Source: Glaciecola sp. XM2 (GTDB lineage: Bacteria > Pseudomonadota > Gammaproteobacteria > Enterobacterales > Alteromonadaceae). From it: 64,000 nt of DNA. The translations under genes and the position numbers were made by a program. The stretch covers positions 62,001-126,000 of the forward strand of contig NZ_JAHEOJ010000028.1 of NCBI RefSeq assembly GCF_018595715.1, given 5' to 3'. The notes under the pieces are model-generated. The model was not told the DNA's origin. It searched no databases and worked only from the letters and a program-made list of their open reading frames with translations. This document shows, piece after piece, positions 1 to 10,013 of the stretch (the first letter of the stretch is position 1; each line of letters opens with the position of its first letter).

Positions 1-48
1 AAGCACCAACAGGGCAAATACCATTACTAATCCTTTTTGCTTATTCAT
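1..48 (-). CDS. pilX: PilX-type minor pilin assembly protein, 5' end only
   Basis: The first 16 codons of a minus-strand gene that runs off the left edge. They read MNKQKGLVMVFALLVL, a short basic start followed by a hydrophobic helix ending mid-segment, which is the usual N-terminus of PilX. Its ATG shares one base with the pilW stop (TAATG), so the two are translationally coupled. The position after pilV and pilW supports PilX, a membrane minor pilin that promotes type IV pilus assembly and contacts between pili. Only the start is visible, so the call rests mainly on gene order. Confidence 0.65.
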   Translation of the reverse strand, partial: MNKQKGLVMVFALLVL

Positions 49-935
49 TAAGCGCTCCCCCTAACAAAATTACTCATATTACGCAGCGTGATAGTTGTTT
101 CAAACTCTTTGTACAAGCCTGTATCTGGCGCCGTGATCGTATCTTCATTTAACAGTTTAAACGTTTCCGCTTGTTCCAGATTCACTTCACCTTCGCCCTT
201 TATCACCAATGCAATGCGCAATGCGACAACTTGCGAATTTGCGGCATAGGCCGCAGCTAAACCATCTGCCTCGATATATCTGACCGGACGTGAACGTTCG
301 TCAACAGCGTTCGCATCGGTTATTCCATACAGTACTTGAAAATTCAAAACGTTATCTAAAATAGTAAAGGCTGCATGACCATTATGGCCTTCTGCCGCTT
401 TTTGACCTCGTAAGAAACGCCCGTCAAAGCCACGACACTTTAATTCGTCGCCTTCTAAAAAGTATTCGTTTACCACATAAAAAATCTGGTCAGGATTGGC
501 TACTGTGTTGTAACCCAGGTCATAACCTCTGCAATCTCTTATCCCTTGTAAGCTAACGACCAAACGGTCACTGTTAGCAGCGCCGCCGCCTTCTTGCGCA
601 CCAAGGGCTGCTCTAGCGACAAAATCACCGGGCACTGGAACAGGATGTGTTTGTAAGAATAGTTCTTCTTCGGCAAGGTCAATAAGACCGCCTAGGTCGC
701 TTATATTAGGGTCTAACACATCATAGAGACCCACCATCATAAGCTCTTGCCGCATTCTTGAGACGATAAAACGCCCACTCTCTTGGGCGCTGGCGACTGC
801 TTTATTTAATTTATCTGTCACGCTGTTACTGACAAGAATCTGGATAACTGCACCAGAAATGATGAGCCCTAGCGCCAGGGAAATCATGATTTCAATTAAG
901 GTAAATCCTTTTTCTCTTTTCATACTAGGTCTCAT
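48..935 (-). CDS. pilW: Type IV pilus minor pilin PilW
   Basis: Product of 295 residues with a class III prepilin signal: a basic leader ending in KREKG, then FTLIE with Glu at +5, then a hydrophobic helix (MISLALGLIISGAVIQIL). The prepilin peptidase would cut after the Gly at residue 10. The remaining roughly 260 residues are a polar periplasmic head, consistent with PilW. Its ATG overlaps the pilV stop by four bases (ATGA) and its stop touches pilX, giving a tightly coupled pilV-pilW-pilX operon. Minor pilins form the tip complex that primes pilus fibre assembly at the inner membrane. Confidence 0.85.
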   Translation of the reverse strand: MRPSMKREKGFTLIEIMISLALGLIISGAVIQILVSNSVTDKLNKAVASAQESGRFIVSRMRQELMMVGLYDVLDPNISDLGGLIDLAEEELFLQTHPVPVPGDFVARAALGAQEGGGAANSDRLVVSLQGIRDCRGYDLGYNTVANPDQIFYVVNEYFLEGDELKCRGFDGRFLRGQKAAEGHNGHAAFTILDNVLNFQVLYGITDANAVDERSRPVRYIEADGLAAAYAANSQVVALRIALVIKGEGEVNLEQAETFKLLNEDTITAPDTGLYKEFETTITLRNMSNFVRGSA

Positions 936-1585
936 AGTGTCACCTGTATTATTACGCAGTCAGTGTCTTGGCCATTATTCGCGCAGCGTTCATTGACCAC
1001 GCGCCCCTGACCCTGCCAACTTGTCGTGGGCCAATCCACTTGAATGGTATGAATAGATCCTGCCGTGCATAAGTCAGCATCACCAGGGTTTGAATCCGCA
1101 CAAGTCACTGAAATAGTCGCATTTGGATTTGATTCAACCGCAGCACAAGACATTTGATATGCATCAAATACCGCAATATTGTTCGCACTGCATATGTTTG
1201 ATTGACAGTCGGGAATACCCGCAGGAATGGCTTCGCAATAACATCCGTACGGGTCATTGCCAGTACAAGAGCCTAAGTTGTCGAAGTTGTAGTTGTTCGC
1301 GTCAAAGTAAGCATTGTTGACCACAAAGCCATCGGTAACTTGGGATGCAACCACACTGGCACGTAAGCGCTCACTCATCTGCTGAGCTACCATTACGGCT
1401 TGGGTACGAGAGAGAGCTTCTTTATTAGAAAACGAGCCTATAAACTGCATCGACGCCACGCCAAGCAGGCCTATAGATAGGATGAGAAGTGTAATGAGCA
1501 CTTCAATCATGCCCACGCCTCGCTGGTGCTTCAAAGCCCGTCCCTTTTCAGTAAAGCATTTATTCACAATTTCTTTTCGCATCAT
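932..1585 (-). CDS. pilV: Type IV pilus minor pilin PilV
   Basis: About 217 residues with a prepilin signature: HQRG then VGMIEVLITLLILSIGLLG, where Glu falls at +5 if the cut is after the Gly. The head is rich in Cys (about 11), suggesting disulphides in the periplasm. The start is uncertain. ATGs at 1585 and 1582 have no visible ribosome binding site, while a TTG at 1534 is preceded by AAAGGGA at good spacing and would give a compact six-residue leader (MKHQRG). It lies about 140 bases downstream of ispH, a common arrangement for minor pilin genes in this group. No fimT-like gene lies before it. Confidence 0.8.
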   Translation of the reverse strand: MMRKEIVNKCFTEKGRALKHQRGVGMIEVLITLLILSIGLLGVASMQFIGSFSNKEALSRTQAVMVAQQMSERLRASVVASQVTDGFVVNNAYFDANNYNFDNLGSCTGNDPYGCYCEAIPAGIPDCQSNICSANNIAVFDAYQMSCAAVESNPNATISVTCADSNPGDADLCTAGSIHTIQVDWPTTSWQGQGRVVNERCANNGQDTDCVIIQVTL

Positions 1586-1724
1586 CAATACATAACAATT
1601 GCCATGGGAGCACTATATCTAAATTTTGCAACCATTAGTTATCTTCTAGGAGTCTAAGGTATTAAATTTAGAACTCAACTGCACAAGAGTATTGTAAAAC
1701 GCGCCTTGCTATCAAGTAAGCAAG

Positions 1725-2669
1725 CTACGAAACTTGCTTTATTCGTAATTCTTTGGGTACGGCAAACTCAACATTTTCTGGCCGGCCAGGCCTTTCAGTC
1801 GAGGTTTTTGCTCCCCACTCGATGAGTTTTTCCACTACGCCCTGCACCAACACCTCCGGCGCAGACGCACCAGCGGTAACACCAATATTCGATACGCCTT
1901 CGAGCCAATCTCGCTGTATACAGTCTTTATCGGCTATTAAGTGCGCTTTTGCGCCCATTTTCTCGGCAAGCTCTCGTAAACGATTTGAGTTTGAGCTATT
2001 TTGCGCTCCCACTACTAGCAGAATATCACAATCACTTGCTAGCTCCCTCACCGCGTCTTGACGGTTTTGCGTAGCATAGCAAATGTCATCCTTACGTGGG
2101 CCATCAATCTTAGGAAACTTCTCACGCAGGGCCTCAATAACTTCGGCAGTATCATCAACCGACAATGTGGTCTGGCTACAATAATATAATTCGTCTGGGT
2201 TGTTTACCTCAAGTGCACTGACATCAGCAATCGACTCAACCAAGTAAATACCACCGTTAGGGTTGCTGTATTGGCCCATGGTTCCCTCAACTTCTGGGTG
2301 ACCATGATGACCAATGAGTACACACTCAGTGCCTTTTTTGCTGGCCCGCATGACTTCCATATGCACCTTAGTTACCAGTGGACATGTCGCATCAAATACT
2401 TTTAAGCCCCTATCAGACGCTTCGCCTCTGACTTTTTGCGAAACGCCATGGGCAGAGAATATGACAATGCTGTCGTCTGGCACTTCTTCTAATTCATCGA
2501 CAAATTGTGCGCCGCGAGATTTAAGCCCATCGACAACAAATTTGTTATGTACGACTTCATGTCGCACATAAATCGGCGGGCCAAACATCTCTAGTGCACG
2601 CTCAACGATAGTGATGGCACGGTCAACGCCCGCACAGAAACCTCTTGGATTGGCTAAATGAATTTGCAC
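1725..2669 (-). CDS. ispH: 4-hydroxy-3-methylbut-2-enyl diphosphate reductase (IspH/LytB)
   Basis: Last enzyme of the MEP isoprenoid pathway, reducing HMBPP to IPP and DMAPP with a [4Fe-4S] cluster. The 314 residues match the family length. Visible cluster ligands are Cys12 ([12 protein letters not shown]), the Cys in [11 protein letters not shown] and a Cys near 197 ([11 protein letters not shown]), with the substrate-binding [11 protein letters not shown] motif after it. The start is GTG with AGGA seven bases upstream; that site overlaps the fkpB stop, so ispH is the last gene of the murJ/ribF-to-fkpB run. IspG, the preceding enzyme of the same pathway, is encoded at 52443-53594. Confidence 0.96.
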   Translation of the reverse strand: MQIHLANPRGFCAGVDRAITIVERALEMFGPPIYVRHEVVHNKFVVDGLKSRGAQFVDELEEVPDDSIVIFSAHGVSQKVRGEASDRGLKVFDATCPLVTKVHMEVMRASKKGTECVLIGHHGHPEVEGTMGQYSNPNGGIYLVESIADVSALEVNNPDELYYCSQTTLSVDDTAEVIEALREKFPKIDGPRKDDICYATQNRQDAVRELASDCDILLVVGAQNSSNSNRLRELAEKMGAKAHLIADKDCIQRDWLEGVSNIGVTAGASAPEVLVQGVVEKLIEWGAKTSTERPGRPENVEFAVPKELRIKQVS

Positions 2670-2678
2670 TATAACATC

Positions 2679-3122
2679 CTATCTAACGTCAACAATTTCT
2701 ACGTCGAAGACCACATCTTGCCCGGCTAAGGGGTGATTGAAATCTACGGTAACTGAATGCCCTGCGACACTGCGAATGATACCCGGCATTTCACTGCCGT
2801 CTGGCTGCGAAAACCCCATTATCATGCCTTCACTTAAATCCGCATCGGCGGCAAACTTAGTGCGATCCACATGATAAATATTATCGGGGTTTGGCATACC
2901 AAACGCATCATTTGCTGCAATATTAAACGCTTTTTTATCACCTACACGCAAGCCAAGCAAACACTTTTCAAAGTTCGGCGTTAAACTTCCATCACCCATC
3001 ACCATTTTGGCAGGCTTGTTGTTCACGCGGGTGCTATCAGCGGCAGACCCGTCTGATAACTTTAAATCAAAATGTAAGATAACTTCGCTGTTATCTCCAA
3101 TTACTTTTGCTGTATCACTCAT
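2679..3122 (-). CDS. fkpB: FKBP-type peptidyl-prolyl isomerase FkpB (SlpA)
   Basis: Small cytoplasmic prolyl isomerase of 147 residues. The SlyD/SlpA-type FKBP fold is seen in VILHFDLKLSDG, the flap-region motif and GHSVTVDFNHPLAGQDVVFDVEIVDVR at the C-terminus. I place the start at the ATG of MSDTAKVIG (3122) rather than the upstream codon, because this gives the family N-terminus and an eight-base overlap with the end of lspA, with AAAGAAGATAAAGAG before it. The gene sits between lspA and ispH as in E. coli. Confidence 0.92.
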   Translation of the reverse strand: MSDTAKVIGDNSEVILHFDLKLSDGSAADSTRVNNKPAKMVMGDGSLTPNFEKCLLGLRVGDKKAFNIAANDAFGMPNPDNIYHVDRTKFAADADLSEGMIMGFSQPDGSEMPGIIRSVAGHSVTVDFNHPLAGQDVVFDVEIVDVR

Positions 3123-3612
3123 GCTCTTTATCTTCTTTGTTGATAAACATATCAATAATCAAAAGCGCCGCGCCAATAAAAATCGCGGAGTCGGCGACAT
3201 TAAAGGCGGGCCAATGGTACGTGCCATAATAGAAATCTAAGAAATCGATAACATAGCCGTGTAAAATGCGGTCTAGTACATTGCCTAAGGCGCCACCAAG
3301 AATAAAACTAAAGGCAACGGGTAGCAGCAATTGTTCCTTTGGAGACTTTTTTAGCCACCAAACAATCACAATGCTCACCCCAATAGCAACGGCACTTAAA
3401 AAATAACGTTGCCATCCGCCGGCATCATACAAAATACTAAAGGCAGCACCGTAATTATGCACGTACGTCAGATTGAAAAAAGACGTCACTTCTATGGATT
3501 GACGCAAGTCCATTGCGCCTACAATCGCTTGCTTGGTTACTTGGTCAAGCACAATCGCGATAAGTGAAATCCACGTAAAGCGCAATCCAGTTTGCGTTAT
3601 CCAATTAGGCAT
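3115..3612 (-). CDS. lspA: Lipoprotein signal peptidase (signal peptidase II)
   Basis: Inner-membrane aspartyl protease that removes signal peptides from prolipoproteins after diacylglyceryl addition. The 165 residues contain four hydrophobic segments and the two catalytic Asp motifs, [15 protein letters not shown] and [11 protein letters not shown]. It overlaps ileS by eight bases upstream and fkpB by eight bases downstream, so translation is probably coupled. Several lipoproteins in this window would be substrates: BamB, PilF, the 5'-nucleotidase and the choice-of-anchor I protein. Confidence 0.96.
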   Translation of the reverse strand: MPNWITQTGLRFTWISLIAIVLDQVTKQAIVGAMDLRQSIEVTSFFNLTYVHNYGAAFSILYDAGGWQRYFLSAVAIGVSIVIVWWLKKSPKEQLLLPVAFSFILGGALGNVLDRILHGYVIDFLDFYYGTYHWPAFNVADSAIFIGAALLIIDMFINKEDKEHE

Positions 3613-6412
3613 ATTGACGAGCCTCTCCTGAACCGTCTACATTCTCAATACATCTTGTACACAGTTCAGGATGTTTAGGATCCGAACCTACATCCTCTGT
3701 AATGTGCCAACATCTTGTGCACTTTGTACCAGGTGCACTGCTAACTTGAACAGCAAAGGTGCCATCTTCAGATAATTGTGAATCGTCTGTTCGAGCATCG
3801 ATATCGGCAACTTCTGCTTGAGAAGTAATCAGTACAAAACGCAACTCATCTTCCAAACGCTCTAAGTTGTCTCGTAGTGCTTTATTAGCAAATATGGTTA
3901 CCTTAGCTTCAAGCGAACTACCAATTACCTTATCCTTTCGAGCTTGTTCAAGTGCACTGTTGACTTGGGTTTTTGCCGCTAGGATAGATTCCCAGAAGCT
4001 GTCGTCCATTGTGTTAGTGACATCTGGCATACCTTCATACCACGTTTGGGTAAAGACAAACTCATCACGCTTACCAGGCATTGCCTCCCAGACTTCTTGC
4101 GCAGTAAAGCTCATAATGGGCGCCATCCAACGCACCATCGCCTCAGCAATATGATAGAGCGCAGTTTGACAAGAGCGACGAGCGTGACCGTCTGCTTTTG
4201 CGGTGTACTGACGATCTTTTATGATATCTAAGTAGAAACTACCAAGTTCAATTGAGCAGAACTGCATGAGAGACTGACAAACAATCAACATATCGTATTG
4301 ATCATATGCGGCTTTAATGTCTTTTTGAAGTTGCTGCGTTCGAGACACCATCCATGCATCCAGTGCAACCATATCGTCTGGCGCCACTTGGTCAGTCTCG
4401 GGGTTGAAGCCATTTAAGTTCGCTAGCAAAAAGCGCGCTGTGTTACGAATGCGACGATAAGCGTCGGCGGAACGCTTGAGAATTTCATCACTAACGGTCA
4501 TTTCACCGCGATAATCGGTTGAGGCCGCCCATAAACGTAAAATATCAGCGCCAAGCTTATTGGTCACTTCTTGAGGAGCCACTACATTGCCGAGTGATTT
4601 CGACATTTTTTTACCGTTAGCATCTACAGTAAATCCGTGAGTTAACACCTCTTTGTATGGCGCATGCCCGTTCATCGCGACCGAACTCATTAACGAAGAC
4701 ATAAACCATCCGCGATGCTGGTCAGAGCCTTCGAGATATAAGTCGGCCGACGCAGGGATGTCGTCACGTTTATCGACAACAAAATAATGCGTAACGCCTG
4801 AATCAAACCAAACATCTAGGGTATCGGTCACTTTGATATACTGCTTCGCATCATCGCCAATTAAGTCTTCAGTAGGGATGTCCCACCATGCCTGAATCCC
4901 TTTTTTCTCGACCTCTAATGCGACTTTTTCCATGATGTCAGCGCTATTAGGATGCAGCTCACCGGTTTGTTCATGAATAAACAATGCAATAGGTACGCCC
5001 CATGTGCGCTGTCGAGAGATACACCAATCTGGTCTACCTTCTACCATGCTCGTGATGCGCTGCTGGCCCCAATCGGGGATCCATTTGGTTTTCTCAATCT
5101 CCCTTATAGACGCAGCTCTTAATCCTTTTTTATCCATACTGACAAACCACTGTGGCGTCGCACGGAAAATAATCGGGGTTTTATGACGCCAGCAATGTGG
5201 ATAGCTGTGCTCATACTTTACATTAAGCACTAGTGCGTCATGTTCTTGTAACGCATCAATAATGTTTTGATTGGCTTTAAAAACGTGTTGTCCTGCAAAG
5301 TGTGGCGTATTTTCCACATAAACACCGTTTGCGCCAACAGGGTTATACACTTCAATACCATATTGTTTACCTACATTAAAATCATCCACACCATGGGCTG
5401 GCGCAGTATGTACACAGCCAGTACCAGACTCTGTTGTCACATGCTCGCCCAAAATCAATGGCACCTGAAGGTCTAGTAATGGGTGAGTAACCAATACGTT
5501 TTCTAAGGCTTTACCTTGGCATTGCGCGAGCGTTTTATACTCAGAAATGTCATATCGCTGCATACAGCTTTCAACTAAATCTGACGCCACTACATATTGC
5601 TTGTTCGCCCCCTCTACTGATACTTCAACTAATGAGTAGTCAAGCTCTGGGTGCAAAGTAATCGCTCTATTTGCAGGGATGGTCCAAGGGGTCGTTGTCC
5701 AAATAACCACGAAAGCTGCAGAAGCATCTACGCCGAAAGCGTCGCTCGCCTTTTGCTTATCTGCCACCGCAAACGCGACATCAATAGCAGGAGAAACCTT
5801 ATCTTGATACTCCACCTCCGCTTCCGCAAGCGCTGAACCACAATCAGTACACCAGTGGACTGGCTTAAAGCCTTTCTCTAGATGCCCAGAGGTTACTATC
5901 TTAGCAAGCGCACGAATGATGTTAGCTTCAGAGGAAAAATCCATGGTTTTATATGGGTTTTGCCACTCACCTAACACACCTAAACGAATAAAGTCTTTGC
6001 GTTGACCGTCTATTTGCCTTTCAGCATAAGCTCTACATTTTTCTCTAAACTCCGCTACAGATACTTTTTTACCCGGCTTGCCCACCTTCTTTTCAACCAT
6101 TAATTCAATAGGCAAGCCATGGCAGTCCCAGCCAGGTACGTATGGGGCATCGAAGCCTGAAAGTGTTTTAGACTTTACAATGATGTCTTTTAGAATTTTA
6201 TTCACTGCATGACCGATATGAATATCGCCATTGGCATAAGGAGGGCCATCATGAAGAATAAAAGGTGTTGCGCCCGCTCTGGCGCGTCTAATTTGCTGGT
6301 ACAAATCTTTGCTGGTCCAATTTTTTAGCATTTGTGGCTCACGCTGGGCGAGATTGCCTCGCATCGGAAATGCCGTATCGGGCAAGTTCAGCGTCGATTT
6401 GTAATCACTCAT
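3605..6412 (-). CDS. ileS: Isoleucyl-tRNA synthetase
   Basis: Class I aminoacyl-tRNA synthetase of 935 residues, close to the 938 of E. coli. The HIGH signature is at 65-68 in [13 protein letters not shown], the KMSKS loop appears as [10 protein letters not shown], and the editing domain lies between them ([12 protein letters not shown]). The C-terminal zinc-binding region has CTRCW and CTRC pairs. The ATG follows the ribF stop by five bases. This ribF-ileS-lspA-fkpB-ispH order is the conserved gammaproteobacterial one. Confidence 0.97.
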   Translation of the reverse strand: MSDYKSTLNLPDTAFPMRGNLAQREPQMLKNWTSKDLYQQIRRARAGATPFILHDGPPYANGDIHIGHAVNKILKDIIVKSKTLSGFDAPYVPGWDCHGLPIELMVEKKVGKPGKKVSVAEFREKCRAYAERQIDGQRKDFIRLGVLGEWQNPYKTMDFSSEANIIRALAKIVTSGHLEKGFKPVHWCTDCGSALAEAEVEYQDKVSPAIDVAFAVADKQKASDAFGVDASAAFVVIWTTTPWTIPANRAITLHPELDYSLVEVSVEGANKQYVVASDLVESCMQRYDISEYKTLAQCQGKALENVLVTHPLLDLQVPLILGEHVTTESGTGCVHTAPAHGVDDFNVGKQYGIEVYNPVGANGVYVENTPHFAGQHVFKANQNIIDALQEHDALVLNVKYEHSYPHCWRHKTPIIFRATPQWFVSMDKKGLRAASIREIEKTKWIPDWGQQRITSMVEGRPDWCISRQRTWGVPIALFIHEQTGELHPNSADIMEKVALEVEKKGIQAWWDIPTEDLIGDDAKQYIKVTDTLDVWFDSGVTHYFVVDKRDDIPASADLYLEGSDQHRGWFMSSLMSSVAMNGHAPYKEVLTHGFTVDANGKKMSKSLGNVVAPQEVTNKLGADILRLWAASTDYRGEMTVSDEILKRSADAYRRIRNTARFLLANLNGFNPETDQVAPDDMVALDAWMVSRTQQLQKDIKAAYDQYDMLIVCQSLMQFCSIELGSFYLDIIKDRQYTAKADGHARRSCQTALYHIAEAMVRWMAPIMSFTAQEVWEAMPGKRDEFVFTQTWYEGMPDVTNTMDDSFWESILAAKTQVNSALEQARKDKVIGSSLEAKVTIFANKALRDNLERLEDELRFVLITSQAEVADIDARTDDSQLSEDGTFAVQVSSAPGTKCTRCWHITEDVGSDPKHPELCTRCIENVDGSGEARQYA

Positions 6413-6417
6413 AGTTT

Positions 6418-7356
6418 TTATCCGTTTAGATTAATGGTAGACAGGCACTCTTTAGCCTGTATTGCATCTTCTTGTATTTGTTGTTTTAGTTGTTCAAAGC
6501 TCTCAAACTTAGCTTCGTCTCGTATTTTTGCTATAAACTCAATTCGTAAACGCTGCCCATATACATCTTTATCAAAATCGAAGATGTGGGTCTCTAATTG
6601 CAAACGCTGCCCGTTTAGGGTTGGGCGGCTTCCTAAATTAGCAACGCCTTTAAAACACTTATCTTGCCATCGCACCAGCACAGCGAACACCCCATGGATA
6701 GGTGTTTTGTGTCGGCGCAACAACATATTTGCGGTAGGGAAGCCAATGGTGCGCCCGTTCTTTTCACCGTGCACCACTTTGCCACTAATGGCGAACGACT
6801 GACCAAGCATTCTATGCGCGGTATCAAAATCGCCTTTGCTCAGTGCTTCGCGCACCGCGGTCGAACTTATTCGGTAATCATCAACACGAAAGCTAGTTGT
6901 GCTGACAACGTCAAAGCCATATTCAGCAGAGGCGCTCTGCAAATAGTCAAAATCACCTTTGCGCTTATTGCCAAAACGAAAGTCATCGCCAACCACTAAA
7001 AACTTCACGCCGAGCCTATCGACCAGTAAATCCTGCACAAATTCTTTCGGCGATTGCGCTGCAAATGCCGTCGAAAAGTTAACGCACAACAAACGGTCTA
7101 TGCCCTGTGCCTTGAGCGCATTATACTTATCGCGAAGCCGTGAAAGTCTTGCTGGCGCCTGCTCTGGCATGAACAATTCTTCAGGCTGCGGCTCAAACAC
7201 CATGACCGCAGAGGGAAGGTTTAAGGCTTTCGCCTTTTCAACGAGGTTCGCCAATACCGCTTGGTGGCCTTTATGCACGCCATCGAACTTACCTATAGTC
7301 AACACGCAACCGCGATGCCTTGGCTTGATATTATGGATGCCTCGAATTAATTCCAC
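6418..7356 (-). CDS. ribF: Bifunctional riboflavin kinase / FAD synthetase
   Basis: Makes FMN and then FAD from riboflavin. The N-terminal nucleotidyltransferase domain shows [16 protein letters not shown] near residue 20 and SSTAVREAL near 155. The C-terminal kinase domain shows [11 protein letters not shown] and ends with the conserved Phe/Glu-rich helix region. Length is 312 residues, the family norm. The start is GTG. A good sigma70-type promoter lies about 70 bases upstream, so ribF likely heads the transcript that runs through ileS, lspA, fkpB and ispH. Confidence 0.95.
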   Translation of the reverse strand: MELIRGIHNIKPRHRGCVLTIGKFDGVHKGHQAVLANLVEKAKALNLPSAVMVFEPQPEELFMPEQAPARLSRLRDKYNALKAQGIDRLLCVNFSTAFAAQSPKEFVQDLLVDRLGVKFLVVGDDFRFGNKRKGDFDYLQSASAEYGFDVVSTTSFRVDDYRISSTAVREALSKGDFDTAHRMLGQSFAISGKVVHGEKNGRTIGFPTANMLLRRHKTPIHGVFAVLVRWQDKCFKGVANLGSRPTLNGQRLQLETHIFDFDKDVYGQRLRIEFIAKIRDEAKFESFEQLKQQIQEDAIQAKECLSTINLNG

Positions 7357-7424
7357 GCGTTACGTCTACTTTCTCTACCTATTGACCCTAATCTAGTTAA
7401 GGAACATTGTTTGCAAAGCGCACG

Positions 7425-7453
7425 ATTATAAACGACCTAAGGGCGATTACCAA
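7425..7453 (-). promoter_or_regulatory. Predicted sigma70 promoter for the ribF-ileS-lspA-fkpB-ispH run
   Basis: On the minus strand, TTGGTA (7448-7453) is followed after exactly 17 bases by TATAAT (7425-7430), about 70 bases before the ribF GTG. The -10 element is a perfect consensus. Assignment is by eye. Confidence 0.6.
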
Positions 7454-7517
7454 TGGTCACAAGCGCTTTTATTAGATGAATGAAAATTGTTTTATGGGCA
7501 ATGAAGCTCAAGTTGTC

Positions 7518-9131
7518 TTAACTTGGTGCACTTGAAGCAATTAAATGTCGTGGGCGAACACCAAAAACAAAGCATGCAATCGAATAGATAACTAGCCCTA
7601 AACCTATCACACAACTAATAGCTAACGCTCTTTGTTGAAAATTACTAAATTCCCAATCAATTTGCCCTTGATACCACCATATTCCAATAGCCATTGCCAG
7701 ACTTGCCAAACTAATTCGTAGGAGATACCACCAAGTATTTTTAGAAATGCTATACACGCCTTGTTGCGCAAGCTTTCGATAGAGTAAAAAAGCATTTAAA
7801 CTGCCAGATAGCGCGGTTGCCATAGCTAAACCTACATAGCTGAAGGGAATCGCTAAAATCAGATTAAATACCATATTTGCACCCATCGTGATAATGCCAT
7901 AGCGCACGGGGGTTTTAGTATCTTGGCGGCTGAAAAAAGCGGGGGCAAATATTTTCACCAACATAAAGCTGAACAGGCCTGCCGAATACGCCATCAAGCT
8001 AAGCGAAGCCATGTGACTATCTTGCACTGTGAACTCTCCGCGCTGGAATATCACTAACATCAACGGCATAGCTAATATAAACAAAGCCATCGCCGCTGGA
8101 ATACCCATTAATGCAATCAGGCGCAATGCCCAGTCAATATTCTGAGCAAACGCTCCTTTATCGGACTGCACATGATTGCGCGACAGCGTTGGCAAGATAA
8201 CCGTCGCTATGGCAATACCAAACAAGCCAAGCGGAAACTCAAGCAAACGGTCAGAATAGTACAGCCAGCTGATGGAGCCGGTCATTAAAAAACTAGCGAT
8301 GAGCGTATCGAGTAACAGATTAATTTGACTGACCGATACACCAAAAAGTGCGGGGATCATCAACGTGCGAACTTTTGTGACATTTGGGTCCCGCCAGCCC
8401 CACTTAGGTTTTACCAGTAGCCCTGCTCTGAATAAAAAGGGAAGCTGAAAGAGTAGTTGAACAACACCACCTAAAAACACCCCCCATGCAAGCGCAAACG
8501 CAGGTTCTTTAAAGGCATCAGCAAGATAATATGCGCAGGCAATGATACTGATGTTTAAGAGCACTGGTGTAAAAGCTGCTACGGCGAATTTGTTCAAGGT
8601 GTTTAAAATCGCCCCTGCGAAGCCGGTAAGACTGATAAAAAAGATATAGGGAAAGGTAATTTTGAGCATTAACGAAGCTAGTTCGAATTTAGCACCTGCA
8701 GGCTCGTCATTAAGGTAATCAACAAACCAGCCCATGCCAAATAGCGCAGCTAATACCGATGAGCCAAATACACCGACAAGTGCAGTTACAAAAACAATCG
8801 CACCTAATGTACCCGATACCTTCGCTACAAAGTCTTTGAGCTTAGCTTCATCCCCTTGGTCATGAACCTCTGTGAGGATGGGAATGAAGGCTTGTGCGAA
8901 TGCGCCTTCGGCAAAAAGCCTACGTAAAAAATTAGGAATTTTATTGGCAAAGAAAAATACGTCTGCCGCAGCGCCCGCGCCCATTAGATTGGCAACCACC
9001 ACATCTCTTACTAATCCAAGAATACGCGACAACATCGTCATAGCACTGACAATGATACCCGCTCTTAAGAGTTTTTTGGCCAACGACAATATCCCTTCAT
9101 ATTGATGATTAGATTGAGTAGTTTCAGACAT
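7518..9131 (-). CDS. murJ: Lipid II flippase MurJ
   Basis: Polytopic inner-membrane protein of 537 residues that flips lipid II to the periplasmic face for peptidoglycan synthesis. About 14 hydrophobic segments are visible, beginning with SAMTMLSRILGLVRDVVVANLMGAG and including conserved RRLFAEGAFAQAFIP (the MVF-family signature). It lies upstream of ribF on the same strand, separated by 161 bases that contain the ribF promoter. It is divergent from rpsT, the usual arrangement. A short hairpin overlaps its stop codon (7509-7525), without a T-tract. Confidence 0.95.
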   Translation of the reverse strand: MSETTQSNHQYEGILSLAKKLLRAGIIVSAMTMLSRILGLVRDVVVANLMGAGAAADVFFFANKIPNFLRRLFAEGAFAQAFIPILTEVHDQGDEAKLKDFVAKVSGTLGAIVFVTALVGVFGSSVLAALFGMGWFVDYLNDEPAGAKFELASLMLKITFPYIFFISLTGFAGAILNTLNKFAVAAFTPVLLNISIIACAYYLADAFKEPAFALAWGVFLGGVVQLLFQLPFLFRAGLLVKPKWGWRDPNVTKVRTLMIPALFGVSVSQINLLLDTLIASFLMTGSISWLYYSDRLLEFPLGLFGIAIATVILPTLSRNHVQSDKGAFAQNIDWALRLIALMGIPAAMALFILAMPLMLVIFQRGEFTVQDSHMASLSLMAYSAGLFSFMLVKIFAPAFFSRQDTKTPVRYGIITMGANMVFNLILAIPFSYVGLAMATALSGSLNAFLLYRKLAQQGVYSISKNTWWYLLRISLASLAMAIGIWWYQGQIDWEFSNFQQRALAISCVIGLGLVIYSIACFVFGVRPRHLIASSAPS

Positions 9132-9265
9132 AATTTGCCTGAAGCGTTCGGCATGCTATTTCATCAGCTACGCCGCTTGAGCCTTAGTGTAAGTGAAGTC
9201 TAGCTGAAAAAATACGGGGTAAGGGTGAATGTGGTAGCTTTATTTTGCTTTTTTTACTGGATTCG

Positions 9266-9294
9266 TTGACAAACCGCCTAAATACTTAGATAAT
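9266..9294 (+). promoter_or_regulatory. Predicted strong rpsT promoter
   Basis: TTGACA at 9266-9271 (perfect consensus) is followed by a 17-base spacer and GATAAT at 9289-9294. The start codon of rpsT lies 48 bases after the -10. This fits the high expression expected for a ribosomal protein gene. Confidence 0.8.
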
Positions 9295-9341
9295 CCGCAC
9301 CCTCAATTTTGACATGAATTTAATCTATTAGGAGTTACACC

Positions 9342-9605
9342 TTGGCTAACATCAAGTCTGCTAAGAAACGTGCAATCCAAGCAGAGAAGCGTCGCCAGCA
9401 TAACGCAAGCCGCCGCTCTATGACACGTACTTGCATCAAGAAAGTGCTTGCCGCTATTGAAGCAGGCGATAAAGAAGCTGCACAAACTGCATTTACTGCA
9501 GCTGTGCCTGTGTTAGACAGAATGGCAACTAAAGGCCTTATTCATAAGAATAAAGCTGCTCGCCATAAGAGTCGTCTTAACGCACAAATCAAAGCCATCG
9601 CGTAA
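9342..9605 (+). CDS. rpsT: 30S ribosomal protein S20
   Basis: Binds 16S rRNA early in 30S assembly. The 87-residue, Lys/Arg/Ala-rich product begins [19 protein letters not shown] and has the same length as E. coli S20. The initiation codon is TTG, preceded by TTAGGAG at 9328-9334. E. coli rpsT also begins with UUG, which is tied to its translational autoregulation, so this start is probably functional. It is a single-gene transcript with its own promoter and terminator. Confidence 0.97.
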   Translation: MANIKSAKKRAIQAEKRRQHNASRRSMTRTCIKKVLAAIEAGDKEAAQTAFTAAVPVLDRMATKGLIHKNKAARHKSRLNAQIKAIA

Positions 9606-9626
9606 GCATACAAAACATTTTGTTGT

Positions 9627-9654
9627 AAAAACCGGCTACCAGCCGGTTTTTTAT
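9627..9654 (+). terminator. Intrinsic terminator of rpsT
   Basis: AAAACCGGCT and AGCCGGTTTT pair around a three-base loop (9627-9650), followed by TTTATT. It starts about 20 bases after the rpsT stop. Confidence 0.85.
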
Positions 9655-9751
9655 TGCCAATTATTTACACGATTAAGCCACTCTTGTTTCTTTCACGTAT
9701 CAAATCATACTATGTATTGCTAAACGTATCGCAACATCGCTAGAGGGACTC

Positions 9752-9922
9752 ATGTTTAAGTTTTTATTTTTAATACCGGTTGTATTATGTGCACTATGGT
9801 ATGGCTATTTAAGCAGCAGAGGTTACAGCGTAGCCCAAGGAAAGCAAGGATTTGTCTATATTATGGTGATATCTACCGTCATTATTGTATTTTTTACTTT
9901 AGCATTGATATTTACCAAGTAG
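9752..9922 (+). CDS. Small membrane protein, 56 residues, function unknown
   Basis: An open frame of 56 codons plus stop, starting ATG with AGAGGGA about six bases upstream. It encodes two hydrophobic segments (FLFLIPVVLCALWYGYL and YIMVISTVIIVFFTLALIF) joined by a short polar loop (SSRGYSVAQGKQGF). This looks like a real two-pass membrane protein with both termini on the same side. It lies between two terminators, so it has its own transcript. I recognise no family. Confidence 0.6.
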   Translation: MFKFLFLIPVVLCALWYGYLSSRGYSVAQGKQGFVYIMVISTVIIVFFTLALIFTK

Positions 9923-9960
9923 GCCAATCGAAAACAACGCTACAAATCGATTATTAAGTC

Positions 9961-9998
9961 AAAAAAAAGCCTGATGTCTAGTAAACATCAGGCTTTTT
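9961..9998. terminator. Bidirectional terminator between the small membrane gene and ppiD
   Basis: AAAAAAGCCTGATGT and ACATCAGGCTTTTTT form a long stem with a five- to six-base loop and have A-tracts and T-tracts on opposite sides. It can serve the plus-strand small gene and the minus-strand ppiD, whose stop is 16 bases away. Confidence 0.85.
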
Positions 9999-10013
9999 TA
10001 AATCTATATATTG

